Positions 1-6,072 of a stretch of 6,371 nucleotides of DNA are shown in pieces. The notes under the pieces are model-generated. The model was not told the DNA's origin. It was given only the letters and a program-made list of their open reading frames with translations, and searched no databases. The position numbers and the translations under genes are program-made. Origin of the DNA: an uncultured Blautia sp. (lineage in GTDB: Bacteria; Bacillota; Clostridia; Lachnospirales; Lachnospiraceae); assembly GCA_945872375.1 (NCBI GenBank), contig CAMBYR010000132.1, positions 1-6,371 on the forward strand. The letters run 5' to 3'. The first letter of the stretch is position 1. Each line of letters starts with the position of its first letter.

Positions 1-1
1 A

Positions 2-109
2 AGCAACCTGAAAGAGGCAAGAAAGAATGCTTATGATGCTGCAGAGTGGATTACGTTTGCAAATAAATACATGCGTCATGATATCGGGAAAGCCATTGAT
101 GAAGCATAA
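2..109 (+). CDS. purD: 3' end of a phosphoribosylamine-glycine ligase (PurD)-like gene, truncated by the window edge
   Basis: Only the last 35 codons are present, read from base 2 to a TAA at 107-109. The tail has an AY pair, then an EWITF stretch, then YMRHDIGKA close to the stop. That spacing of AY, a hydrophobic strand and an R-x-DIG-x-A ending matches, from memory, the C-terminus of GAR synthetase. This enzyme is the ATP-grasp ligase joining phosphoribosylamine and glycine in cytosolic purine synthesis. The catalytic part lies outside the window, so the call rests on a short tail. The next gene follows after 29 bases with no visible terminator, so the two are probably co-transcribed. Another protein with a similar tail cannot be excluded. 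Confidence 0.68.
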   Translation, partial: SNLKEARKNAYDAAEWITFANKYMRHDIGKAIDEA

Positions 110-138
110 AAACGGCGCATAAGTGAAAGGATATAAAA

Positions 139-903
139 ATGGGAATGAGTGTAGAAGAAGCTGTAAAACAGTTTCATACAAGAGAACAGATCTTTGTGGC
201 ATATTCACAGGCAACAAAGCTTCCATATGTGATCTGCGACGAAGAAAGCTATAATGATCAGGCGTGGGTGTTTGCTACCGAAGAACAGATCAAGGAATTC
301 GGTAAAAAGAAACTGGAGGATAAGATCCTCCTTATGGGAATGAAGTATGAAAAGAAAGATTTTCCGCGGTTTTTTGGAGTTCTGTATGCCATCGGCGTGA
401 ATTCCGTAGTCTGGAATGACGGAGAAGAACAGGTGGAAGTGGAAATTGAAAAAATTGCGAAGCAGGCAGACTTCAGCAAGCTGGAACCGCAGAAACGCCC
501 GCTTTTGAATCCGACACTGCAGCTTTCCGGTATCTACTTTATGCAGGAACTTCGCCGTCCGGTGGAAAAAGGAGAGCATGGAAATCTTCGGGAACTGGAA
601 GAAGAATTTATTGTGAATCTCAGAAAAGCTGAGTATCTTGCTGCGGTTGATGTGCAGGAAAATGATGAAAAGAAGATCAACATTCCTTATTTGAAAAATA
701 AGGATGGAAAGATCCTTCAGCCGGTCTTCACCGATGTGATGGAATACGAGAAATTTGCACGTGGGAAAAAGCATCGTCTGGTGAAGGTTTCTTTTGATAA
801 GCTTCCGGGATTGATGCTGGCTCAGGCGGATTTCTTTACGGTAAATCCCATGGGACTGAATCTTTTGCTGACAAAAGAACAGCTGACAAAAATGATAGGA
901 TAA
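139..903 (+). CDS. SseB-family protein with two SseB-like halves
   Basis: This 254-residue protein has no signal peptide or membrane segment and is probably cytosolic. The ATG at 139 is preceded by AAAGGA (126-131) at 7 bases, which supports this start. The C-terminal half (about 145-253) has the pattern of the SseB N-terminal domain: a helix with NLRKAEYLAAVD, IPYLKNKDGK, PVFTD at 195-199, then a strand-helix run ending in NPMGLNL at 236-242. The N-terminal half repeats the order more loosely: LPYVI, WVFATEEQ from residue 43, FPRFFGVLYAIGVNSVVWNDG (IGVN at 85-88), then an acidic EVEIEKI end. This looks like an internal duplication. SseB domains occur in many bacteria without a clear general biochemical role; the name comes from enterobacterial proteins and implies no secretion function here. 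The gene follows the purD-like gene closely and is followed by a hairpin. Family assignment is fairly secure; function is unknown. Confidence 0.8.
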   Translation: MGMSVEEAVKQFHTREQIFVAYSQATKLPYVICDEESYNDQAWVFATEEQIKEFGKKKLEDKILLMGMKYEKKDFPRFFGVLYAIGVNSVVWNDGEEQVEVEIEKIAKQADFSKLEPQKRPLLNPTLQLSGIYFMQELRRPVEKGEHGNLRELEEEFIVNLRKAEYLAAVDVQENDEKKINIPYLKNKDGKILQPVFTDVMEYEKFARGKKHRLVKVSFDKLPGLMLAQADFFTVNPMGLNLLLTKEQLTKMIG

Positions 904-907
904 TGTT

Positions 908-951
908 GGAATCCTGCTTCTGTCTGAGATTACGGGCAAAGGCAGGATTTC
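908..951 (+). terminator. Probable intrinsic terminator after the SseB-family gene
   Basis: AATCCTGC at 910-917 is perfectly complementary to GCAGGATT at 942-949. The stem can be extended outward by a G-T wobble and a G-C pair to 908-951. The loop is long (about 24 bases), and the following T-rich stretch (TTTCGTTTT) is interrupted. It lies between the stop codon at 903 and the next promoter, where a terminator would be expected. The long loop and imperfect T-tract suggest incomplete termination. Confidence 0.6.
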
Positions 952-961
952 GTTTTGCATG

Positions 962-990
962 TTTTCAAATATCTCCGGATGTGCTATACT
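962..990 (+). promoter_or_regulatory. Promoter of the gntR-clpC unit
   Basis: A TATACT -10 box (985-990) is preceded by TG at 982-983 (extended -10), with TTTTCA as a weak -35 (962-967) at a 17-base spacing. The expected transcript start is near 997, about 30 bases before the regulator's ATG. The extended -10 may compensate for the poor -35. No CtsR-type heptad repeat (GGTCAAA) is visible around it. Confidence 0.65.
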
Positions 991-1002
991 ATATATAACA
1001 CA
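980..1002 (+). promoter_or_regulatory. Candidate operator dyad over the gntR -10 box and start site
   Basis: TGTGCTATA (980-988) and TATAACACA (994-1002) form an inverted repeat with 8 of 9 positions complementary, centred on 991. The repeat covers the -10 box and the likely transcript start, so a bound protein would block RNA polymerase. The position and the TGTG...CACA ends suit a dimeric GntR-type repressor, and the first gene downstream encodes one. Autoregulation is inferred, not shown. The A/T-rich inner part could be partly chance, as any -10 region is A/T-rich. Confidence 0.5.
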
Positions 1003-1027
1003 GCGAAAAATACCGGGAGGTGTCCGT

Positions 1028-1411
1028 ATGGTGATAGAAATAGATTTTAACAGCAGTGAGGCGATCTATATGCAGCTGATGAACCAGATCATTCTGGGGA
1101 TCGCAACCTCACGGCTGCAGGAAGGAGATGCGCTGCCCTCTGTACGTCAGCTGGCAGACCATATCGGAATCAATATGCATACGGTGAACAAGGCATATTC
1201 GCTTCTTCGTCAGGAAGGATTTGTGACCATTGACAGGAGGAGGGGAGCAGTGATCGCAGTTGATGCGGATAAAGCCAAAGCCATGGAGGAACTGAAAAAG
1301 AACCTGGTGGTGGCTCTGGCAAAGAGCTGCTGCAGGAATGTTTCCCGCGAAGATGTTCATCGGATGATTGATGAAATTTTTGAAGAATATAGTACAGAAC
1401 AGGAACTCTAA
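1028..1411 (+). CDS. YtrA-type GntR transcriptional regulator
   Basis: This 127-residue protein is about the usual size of the small YtrA subgroup of GntR regulators: a winged helix-turn-helix plus a short helical tail, with no large ligand-binding domain. Family hallmarks are clear: EAIYMQLMNQI (11-21), LPSVRQLA (36-43), then N-x-x-TVNKAY and LRQEG (49-64) forming the recognition region, and the wing around DRRRG (69-73). Residues 80-127 are the probable dimerisation tail, which includes two adjacent cysteines. An upstream in-frame ATG at 959 lies before the promoter, so I chose the ATG at 1028, which has GGGAGG (1015-1020) at 7 bases. clpC starts 10 bases after the stop, so the two are almost certainly one transcript. 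YtrA-type regulators usually precede ABC transporter genes; here the partner is clpC. Its likely role is control of its own unit through the dyad at 980-1002. The inducer is unknown. Confidence 0.9.
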   Translation: MVIEIDFNSSEAIYMQLMNQIILGIATSRLQEGDALPSVRQLADHIGINMHTVNKAYSLLRQEGFVTIDRRRGAVIAVDADKAKAMEELKKNLVVALAKSCCRNVSREDVHRMIDEIFEEYSTEQEL

Positions 1412-1421
1412 GGAGGACATT

Positions 1422-3875
1422 ATGCAGGAAAAGTTTACCAGACAGGCAGCCAATGCCCTTGACCTGGCAAAAAAGACCGCACAGTCCTGCAGGCACACTT
1501 ATATTGGGACTGAGCATATTTTGATTGGCCTGCTGAAAGAGCCGGAAGGAACTGCCGGCAAAGTGATGGAAGAATTTGGAATAGAAGAAGAGCGTCTGAT
1601 GGAGCTGGTACAGAGCCTGATCGCTCCGCCTGAGACAAATCTGATGGAACGGGAGCCGGTTTACAGTCCCCGTACCAGAAAGGTTCTGGAACGCGCGCGG
1701 GAGGAGGCAGCCGCATACAGGGAAGAGATGACCGGAACGGAGCATCTGCTTCTGGCAATGCTGAAAGAAACGGACTGCGTAGGTACCCGGCTTCTTTATA
1801 CGATGGGTGTTCATATTCAGAAGCTCTACGCGGCAGTGCTTACGGCCATGGGTGTGGATGCCGAGAGTGCTGCAGAGGAGCTTCGTGAGAATAAGAACAG
1901 CAAAAATGGAAAGGCCAGTGCTACGCCCACACTGGATCAGTACAGCCGTGATCTTACGGCTATGGCTGCCGAAGGGCGGCTGGACCCTGTCATTGGCCGG
2001 GAACGGGAAATTAATCGCCTGATTCAGATCTTAAGCCGAAGGACTAAAAACAATCCCTGCCTTGTGGGAGAGCCCGGCGTGGGAAAAACAGCCATCGCAG
2101 AGGGGCTTGCCCAGCGTATTGTGGCAGGAACGGTGCCTGAAACGGTACAGGATAAACGCCTTGTGGTACTGGATCTTTCCGGAATGGTTGCGGGAAGTAA
2201 GTATCGCGGAGAGTTTGAGGAACGTATTCGCGGAGTGGTGGAGGAGGTTCGCCAGAACCGTGGGATCCTTCTGTTTATTGATGAGCTTCATACGATTATC
2301 GGAGCCGGAGGTGCGGAGGGAGCATTGGACGCATCCAATATTCTGAAGCCTTCTCTTTCCAGAGGGGAAATCCAGCTGATTGGCGCAACGACACTGGAGG
2401 AGTATCGAAAATATATTGAAAAAGACGCAGCTCTTGAGCGGCGTTTTCAGCCGGTAACGGTGGAAGAGCCCACAGAGGAGGAAACAATGGAGATCCTTCG
2501 CGGACTTCGGCCGTATTATGAAAAGCATCATCAGGTAGAAATTACAGACGAGGCATTGGATGCTGCGGTTAAAATGTCAGTGCGTTATATTAATGACCGT
2601 TTTCTGCCGGATAAGGCCATTGATGTGATTGATGAAGCGGCATCCAAGGTTCGGCTGGCCGGTTTTCAGCCGGATTCGGAAACGGAGCTTCTGGAAGAGG
2701 AAATCCGAAAGACACTTCAGAAAAAAGAGGCGGCCATTCATGATGCAGATCTGGATGCTGCCAGAGAGGCTCAGAACTATCAGAAAGAACTGGAAGCTGA
2801 GCTGGAAAAAAAGAAGAAACGTCTGGAAAAACGCGGAAAACGAAGAAATGCGGCAGTCACAGAGCTTTCAGTGGCGGATATTATTTCCGACTGGACAAGA
2901 ATTCCTCTTCAGAAGCTGACAGAAGGGGAAACTCGCCGCCTTGCACGGCTGGAAAAGGAACTCCACAGGAGAGTCATCGGCCAGGATGAGGCTGTAAAAG
3001 CGGTTGCTCAGGCCGTCAAACGGGGAAGAGTGGGATTAAAGGATCCCGGACGTCCCATCGGTTCGTTTCTGTTTCTCGGACCCACCGGTGTGGGAAAAAC
3101 AGAACTTTCCAAGGCGCTGGCGGAAACCGTATTCGGCAGTGAACAGGCAATGATCCGTGTGGACATGTCCGAATATATGGAGAAGCACAGTGTATCCAAG
3201 TTGATCGGTTCCCCGCCGGGATACGTGGGATACGAGGAGGGCGGTCAGCTCAGTGAAAAGGTCCGGAGAAATCCGTACAGTGTGATTTTGTTTGATGAAA
3301 TAGAAAAAGCCCACCCGGATGTTTTCAATATCCTTCTTCAGGTATTGGATGACGGTCATATTACGGACGCGCACGGAAGAAAGGTGGACTTTAAACAGAC
3401 GATTATCATCATGACTTCCAATGCGGGAGCGCAGTCCATTGTGGAGCCGAAGCGTCTTGGCTTTGTATCTTCACCGGATGAACAAAAGGATTATGAACGG
3501 ATGAAATCCGGGGTTATGGAAGAAGTACGCCGAATGTTCCGGCCGGAATTTCTGAACCGTATCGACGAAATCATCGTGTTCCATTCTCTGAATAAAGAAC
3601 ACATCCGGAAAATCGTGACGATTCTTTTGAATACGTTGGAAAAACGCTGTGCGTCTCAGATGAATCTGACTCTGAAGGTGACGGCGGCTGTGAAAGACAG
3701 CCTTGCAGAGGCTGGTTTTGACAGCAAATATGGAGCACGTCCGCTGCGTCGTGCAATTCAGACGAAAATAGAGGATGCTCTTGCCAATGAGATCCTGGAA
3801 GGTCATGTTCACCAGGGGGATACGGTGACAGTCAGGATGACGGACAAAAAGATTACCTTTCATACAGAATCTTAA
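1422..3875 (+). CDS. clpC: ClpC, AAA+ unfoldase subunit of the ClpCP protease
   Basis: This full-length, 817-residue cytosolic class I Hsp100 unfoldase feeds substrates to ClpP. The start at 1422 follows AAGGAGG (1410-1416) at 5 bases; an upstream in-frame ATG at 1368 lies inside the regulator gene and lacks this support. Domains in order: two Clp N repeats (about 4-70 and 80-145), each with a GTEH motif (E31, E107); first AAA+ module with Walker A GEPGVGKT (216-223), Walker B ending D287-E288 and pore loop Y261; a short ClpC-length middle domain (about 415-490) with a degenerate UVR-like helix from K435; second AAA+ module with Walker A GPTGVGKT (553-560), pore loop GYVG (600-603), Walker B D625-E626, LGF at 679-681 (ClpP-docking loop) and sensor-2 GAR at 771-773. 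The short middle domain and LGF loop distinguish it from ClpB. All ATPase residues are intact. Its immediate partners here are a GntR regulator upstream and a radA unit downstream. Confidence 0.95.
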   Translation: MQEKFTRQAANALDLAKKTAQSCRHTYIGTEHILIGLLKEPEGTAGKVMEEFGIEEERLMELVQSLIAPPETNLMEREPVYSPRTRKVLERAREEAAAYREEMTGTEHLLLAMLKETDCVGTRLLYTMGVHIQKLYAAVLTAMGVDAESAAEELRENKNSKNGKASATPTLDQYSRDLTAMAAEGRLDPVIGREREINRLIQILSRRTKNNPCLVGEPGVGKTAIAEGLAQRIVAGTVPETVQDKRLVVLDLSGMVAGSKYRGEFEERIRGVVEEVRQNRGILLFIDELHTIIGAGGAEGALDASNILKPSLSRGEIQLIGATTLEEYRKYIEKDAALERRFQPVTVEEPTEEETMEILRGLRPYYEKHHQVEITDEALDAAVKMSVRYINDRFLPDKAIDVIDEAASKVRLAGFQPDSETELLEEEIRKTLQKKEAAIHDADLDAAREAQNYQKELEAELEKKKKRLEKRGKRRNAAVTELSVADIISDWTRIPLQKLTEGETRRLARLEKELHRRVIGQDEAVKAVAQAVKRGRVGLKDPGRPIGSFLFLGPTGVGKTELSKALAETVFGSEQAMIRVDMSEYMEKHSVSKLIGSPPGYVGYEEGGQLSEKVRRNPYSVILFDEIEKAHPDVFNILLQVLDDGHITDAHGRKVDFKQTIIIMTSNAGAQSIVEPKRLGFVSSPDEQKDYERMKSGVMEEVRRMFRPEFLNRIDEIIVFHSLNKEHIRKIVTILLNTLEKRCASQMNLTLKVTAAVKDSLAEAGFDSKYGARPLRRAIQTKIEDALANEILEGHVHQGDTVTVRMTDKKITFHTES

Positions 3876-3900
3876 AAAGAAATAAAATCTGGATGACGGT

Positions 3901-3930
3901 ATAGTAAATTTTCGTAAATTATTATATAAT
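3901..3930 (+). promoter_or_regulatory. Probable promoter of the unknown-protein/radA unit
   Basis: A perfect TATAAT lies at 3925-3930, within the palindrome ATTATATAAT (3921-3930), about 60 bases before the next gene. At 17-base spacing the -35 position reads TAGTAA, a poor match, so the promoter may be weak or need an activator. The surroundings are very A/T-rich, which raises the chance of a false match. There is no clear terminator between clpC and this point, so read-through from clpC is also possible. Confidence 0.5.
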
Positions 3931-3988
3931 ATAAGCCACAAAATGAACTTTAAAACACTTTAGAAAAGTCTAGGGAGGACACACAATC

Positions 3989-4402
3989 ATGGCAGCAGTA
4001 AAAGAACTGATCCGTACAGAAGAAAATGGAAACATCAGCTTTGGAGATTATGAGCTTGCGCAGAAATCCAAATTGTCCGATTTCCAGTATCAGGGAGATG
4101 TATATAAAGTAAAGACCTTTAAGGAAATTACAAAACTGGAGCGAAACGGGATGTTTGTTTATGAGTCCGTACCGGGAACTGCCGTATTTGATCTGGTGCA
4201 GGACGGAAATGTGATGAGTTTTCGTGTAGAGGGACCGGAGGATGCACAGATTACCGTGGAAATGGAAGCAGACAGCGAGTATCGTGTATTTATCGATGGA
4301 ATGGATACCGGCAAAGTAAAAACAAACCTTGGCGGCAAGCTTTCTTTCAGTGCAGAACTGGGGAATTCTGCAGTTGTAGAAGTGAAAATTGAAAAATGCT
4401 GA
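3989..4402 (+). CDS. Conserved protein of unknown function, translationally coupled to radA
   Basis: This 137-residue protein has no signal peptide, membrane segment or known catalytic motif. The start at 3989 follows AGGGAGG (3972-3978) at 10 bases. The N-terminal half is charged (KELIRTEENG, FGDYELAQKSK, FKEITKLERNG); the C-terminal half (about 60-135) reads as alternating short strands separated by glycine or acidic turns (YESVPG, VEGPED, FIDGMDTG, NLGGK), suggesting a small beta-sandwich. The only cysteine is the last residue. I recall similar Clostridia proteins carrying the database label 'endosialidase', but nothing here resembles a sialidase active site, so I do not adopt it. The stop codon overlaps the radA start by 7 bases, so the two are produced together. 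It is a good candidate for an accessory factor of RadA or of a shared stress response, but that is only inferred from position. Confidence 0.8.
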   Translation: MAAVKELIRTEENGNISFGDYELAQKSKLSDFQYQGDVYKVKTFKEITKLERNGMFVYESVPGTAVFDLVQDGNVMSFRVEGPEDAQITVEMEADSEYRVFIDGMDTGKVKTNLGGKLSFSAELGNSAVVEVKIEKC

Positions 4403-5769
4403 AAAATAAAAAAATTGTATATTTCTGTCAGGAGTGCGGATACGAATCGGCCAAGTGGATGGGGCAGTGCCCCGGCTGTAAGGCATGGAATACATTTGCC
4501 GAAGAGGCCGTTTCCACGGTGAAAGCCTCCAAAACAGGAGATAAAAAACAGGAGAAACGGCAGGAGCCCGTTATTCTGAAAAATATCAGTCTGTCAGAAG
4601 AAGAGAGGCAGACGACTAATATCAAAGAACTTGACAGGGTCCTTGGGGGCGGCATCGTCCCCGGGTCTCTTGTGCTTGTGGGTGGAGATCCGGGGATCGG
4701 AAAATCCACCCTTCTTTTGCAGGTGTGCCGGAATCTGTCGGATAAGGGTACTTCTGTCCTGTATATTTCGGGAGAGGAATCTCTTCGTCAGATCAAGCTT
4801 CGGGCCAATCGTATCGGAACATTTTCCGATCATCTGGAGCTTTTCTGCGAGACAAATCTGGAAGTGATTCGGGACGTCATTGAGAGAAAAAAGCCGGATA
4901 CGGTGGTAATCGACTCCATACAGACAATGTTTCATGAAGACATCAGCTCTGCTCCCGGAAGTGTGTCCCAGGTAAGGGAATCCACCAATATTCTGATGCA
5001 GATCGCCAAGGGAATGGGAATTTCCATTTTTATTGTGGGACATGTGACAAAGGAGGGCAATGTAGCGGGTCCCAGAGTTCTGGAGCATATGGTGGATACG
5101 GTACTGTATTTTGAGGGAGACAGGCATGCCTCCTACCGGATTCTCCGGGCCGTGAAAAACCGTTTTGGCTCCACCAATGAAATCGGTGTTTTTGAAATGA
5201 GGAATACAGGGCTGGAAGAAGTGAAAAATCCATCGGAATTCATGCTGAATGGAAAGCCTGCCGGGGCATCGGGATCGATTGTGGCCTGTTCTATGGAGGG
5301 AACCAGACCGATTCTGGTGGAAATTCAGGCGCTTGTCTGCCAGAGCAATTTCGGCATCCCCAGGCGCACGGCTGTAGGCACGGATTTTAACAGGGTCAAT
5401 CTTCTGATGGCGGTGCTGGAAAAGAAGGTTGGAATCCGTCTGGCGTCCTGTGACGCCTATGTGAATATTGCCGGCGGAATGAAAATGACAGAGCCGGCCA
5501 TCGACCTTGGGATCGCGCTGGCCGTGGTGTCCAGCAGCCGCGACATCGTCATTCCCGACACGGTGCTGGCTTTTGGAGAAATTGGACTGAGCGGTGAAGT
5601 CCGTGCTGTGAGTATGGCAGGTCAGAGAGTTGCCGAGGCCAGAAAGCTGGGCTTTCAGACCGTGATCCTTCCGGAAGCATGCCGTTCTTCGATTGGAAAA
5701 ACAGAAGGAATCCGCCTTGTATTTGTGAGCTGGATTCAGGATGCGATACAATACATTATGAAAGAATAA
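4396..5769 (+). CDS. radA: DNA repair protein RadA (Sms)
   Basis: At 457 residues this is the usual RadA length. RadA is a hexameric RecA-like ATPase that helps process recombination intermediates and drives branch migration. Motifs in order: a four-cysteine zinc finger (C11, C14, C25, C28); Walker A GDPGIGKST (97-105, K103); Walker B ending in D173 (VVID); the RadA-specific KNRFG motif (254-258); and a C-terminal Lon-protease-like domain (about 286-457) that in this family is a DNA-binding scaffold rather than a protease. All expected motifs are intact. The ATG at 4396 overlaps the previous stop in ATGCTGA and has only a weak ribosome binding site upstream, so translation probably depends on coupling. 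In many Firmicutes radA follows clpC and precedes disA; here another gene separates it from clpC, and an rRNA operon follows in place of disA. Confidence 0.96.
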   Translation: MLKNKKIVYFCQECGYESAKWMGQCPGCKAWNTFAEEAVSTVKASKTGDKKQEKRQEPVILKNISLSEEERQTTNIKELDRVLGGGIVPGSLVLVGGDPGIGKSTLLLQVCRNLSDKGTSVLYISGEESLRQIKLRANRIGTFSDHLELFCETNLEVIRDVIERKKPDTVVIDSIQTMFHEDISSAPGSVSQVRESTNILMQIAKGMGISIFIVGHVTKEGNVAGPRVLEHMVDTVLYFEGDRHASYRILRAVKNRFGSTNEIGVFEMRNTGLEEVKNPSEFMLNGKPAGASGSIVACSMEGTRPILVEIQALVCQSNFGIPRRTAVGTDFNRVNLLMAVLEKKVGIRLASCDAYVNIAGGMKMTEPAIDLGIALAVVSSSRDIVIPDTVLAFGEIGLSGEVRAVSMAGQRVAEARKLGFQTVILPEACRSSIGKTEGIRLVFVSWIQDAIQYIMKE

Positions 5770-5778
5770 GAGGACGAT

Positions 5779-5830
5779 ACCGCCGAAGATCAGCGCAGGC
5801 TGACTGCGTTGATCTTCGGCGGTGTTATTT
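5779..5830 (+). terminator. Strong intrinsic terminator after radA
   Basis: ACCGCCGAAGATCA (5779-5792) pairs perfectly with 5810-5823. The pairing continues inward through CGCAG/CTGCG with one G-T wobble, giving a 20-bp stem closed by the 5-base loop GCTGA (5799-5803). A short T-rich tail (GTTATTT) follows. It starts 9 bases after the radA stop and separates this unit from the rRNA promoters. The T-tail is modest, but the stem is long and nearly perfect. Confidence 0.87.
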
Positions 5831-5857
5831 GAGATCCGGAAGCCTGATTGAAAACGG

Positions 5858-5882
5858 ATTTTTTATAAAAAAATGAAAAAAT
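5858..5882 (+). promoter_or_regulatory. A/T-rich upstream (UP-like) element of rRNA promoter P1
   Basis: A run of T6, then A7 and A6 tracts, ends 4 bases before the P1 -35 box, covering about -64 to -40 relative to the predicted start. This is where the RNA polymerase alpha C-terminal domains bind in strong rRNA promoters. The assignment is by position and composition only. Confidence 0.55.
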
Positions 5883-5886
5883 GGGG

Positions 5887-5915
5887 TTGACAGATGCGGA
5901 TGAACGTGGTAAAGT
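5887..5915 (+). promoter_or_regulatory. rRNA operon promoter P1
   Basis: A consensus TTGACA (5887-5892), a 17-base spacer and TAAAGT (5910-5915) form a strong sigma-A-type promoter. The predicted start is G5922, the first base of GCTGTCGCA, with six bases between the -10 box and that G. It is the most upstream of three promoters with identical geometry. Confidence 0.85.
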
Positions 5916-5939
5916 AAACGAGCTGTCGCAGAGAACTGC

Positions 5940-5974
5940 TTCTGAAATTAAGACAATTCAGTATGATTTCAGAA
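5940..5974 (+). other. Inverted repeat in the P1 transcript leader
   Basis: TTCTGAAAT (5940-5948) is perfectly complementary to ATTTCAGAA (5966-5974), giving a 9-bp stem with a 17-base loop in the RNA started at P1. No T-tract follows on the + strand, so it is unlikely to be a terminator. It overlaps the start of the A/T-rich element upstream of P2, so it could instead reflect DNA-level structure there. Confidence 0.45.
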
Positions 5975-5984
5975 AAATAAAAAA
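5973..5984 (+). promoter_or_regulatory. A-rich upstream (UP-like) element of rRNA promoter P2
   Basis: An almost pure A stretch with one T lies at about -52 to -41 relative to the predicted P2 start, just upstream of TTGACA. The position suits a proximal UP subsite. It is shorter than the elements of P1 and P3. Confidence 0.45.
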
Positions 5985-5989
5985 GACTG

Positions 5990-6018
5990 TTGACAAATAT
6001 CTGAAAAAATGATATAGT
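5990..6018 (+). promoter_or_regulatory. rRNA operon promoter P2
   Basis: A consensus TTGACA (5990-5995), a 17-base spacer and TATAGT (6013-6018) are preceded by TG at 6010-6011, giving an extended -10. The predicted start is G6025, first base of GCTGTCGCA, at the same distance from the -10 box as in P1 and P3. By box quality this looks like the best of the three promoters. Confidence 0.88.
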
Positions 6019-6024
6019 GAACAG

Positions 6025-6049
6025 GCTGTCGCAGGAATCGACAGAAACC
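6025..6049 (+). other. P2 initial transcribed region with 5' stem-loop
   Basis: The P2 transcript would start with GCTGTCGCA, and CTGTCG (6026-6031) pairs with CGACAG (6039-6044) around a 7-base loop. The segment ends GACAGAAACC (6040-6049), which recurs after P3. It would place a hairpin one base from the 5' end of the RNA. Confidence 0.55.
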
Positions 6050-6072
6050 ACGAAAAACCACATGAGGGTTTG

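Noticed and set aside
205..960. Long minus-strand open frame (251 codons) opposite the SseB-family gene
   Set aside because: It lies antisense to a convincing gene, is rich in F, H, R and K as expected of an antisense shadow, lacks a recognisable domain and runs through the terminator hairpin.
1368..1421. Upstream in-frame ATG extending ClpC by 18 residues
   Set aside because: The extension lies within the regulator gene and lacks the AAGGAGG that precedes the ATG at 1422; ClpC proteins normally begin near F-T-x-x-A as the shorter form does.
1170..1814. Minus-strand frames opposite the gntR-clpC junction
   Set aside because: They cross the junction of two well-supported + strand genes and have no domain or promoter support.
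4594..5751. Long minus-strand open frame (385 codons) opposite radA
   Set aside because: radA is intact with all family motifs. The antisense product is rich in H, R and S, resembles no family, and is explained by the codon bias of radA.
5779..5830. Hairpin after radA as a bidirectional terminator or small RNA
   Set aside because: No convergent gene exists on the minus strand, and there is no separate promoter for a small RNA; a one-way terminator suffices.
5894..5917. Tiny + strand frame (ATG CGG ATG ... TAA, 7 codons) between the P1 -35 and -10 boxes
   Set aside because: It is upstream of the predicted P1 start, has no ribosome binding site and is likely chance.
5863..6063. Minus-strand 66-codon frame in the rRNA leader region
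   Set aside because: It lies across promoters P1 and P2; its F- and S-rich product reflects A-tracts read in reverse.
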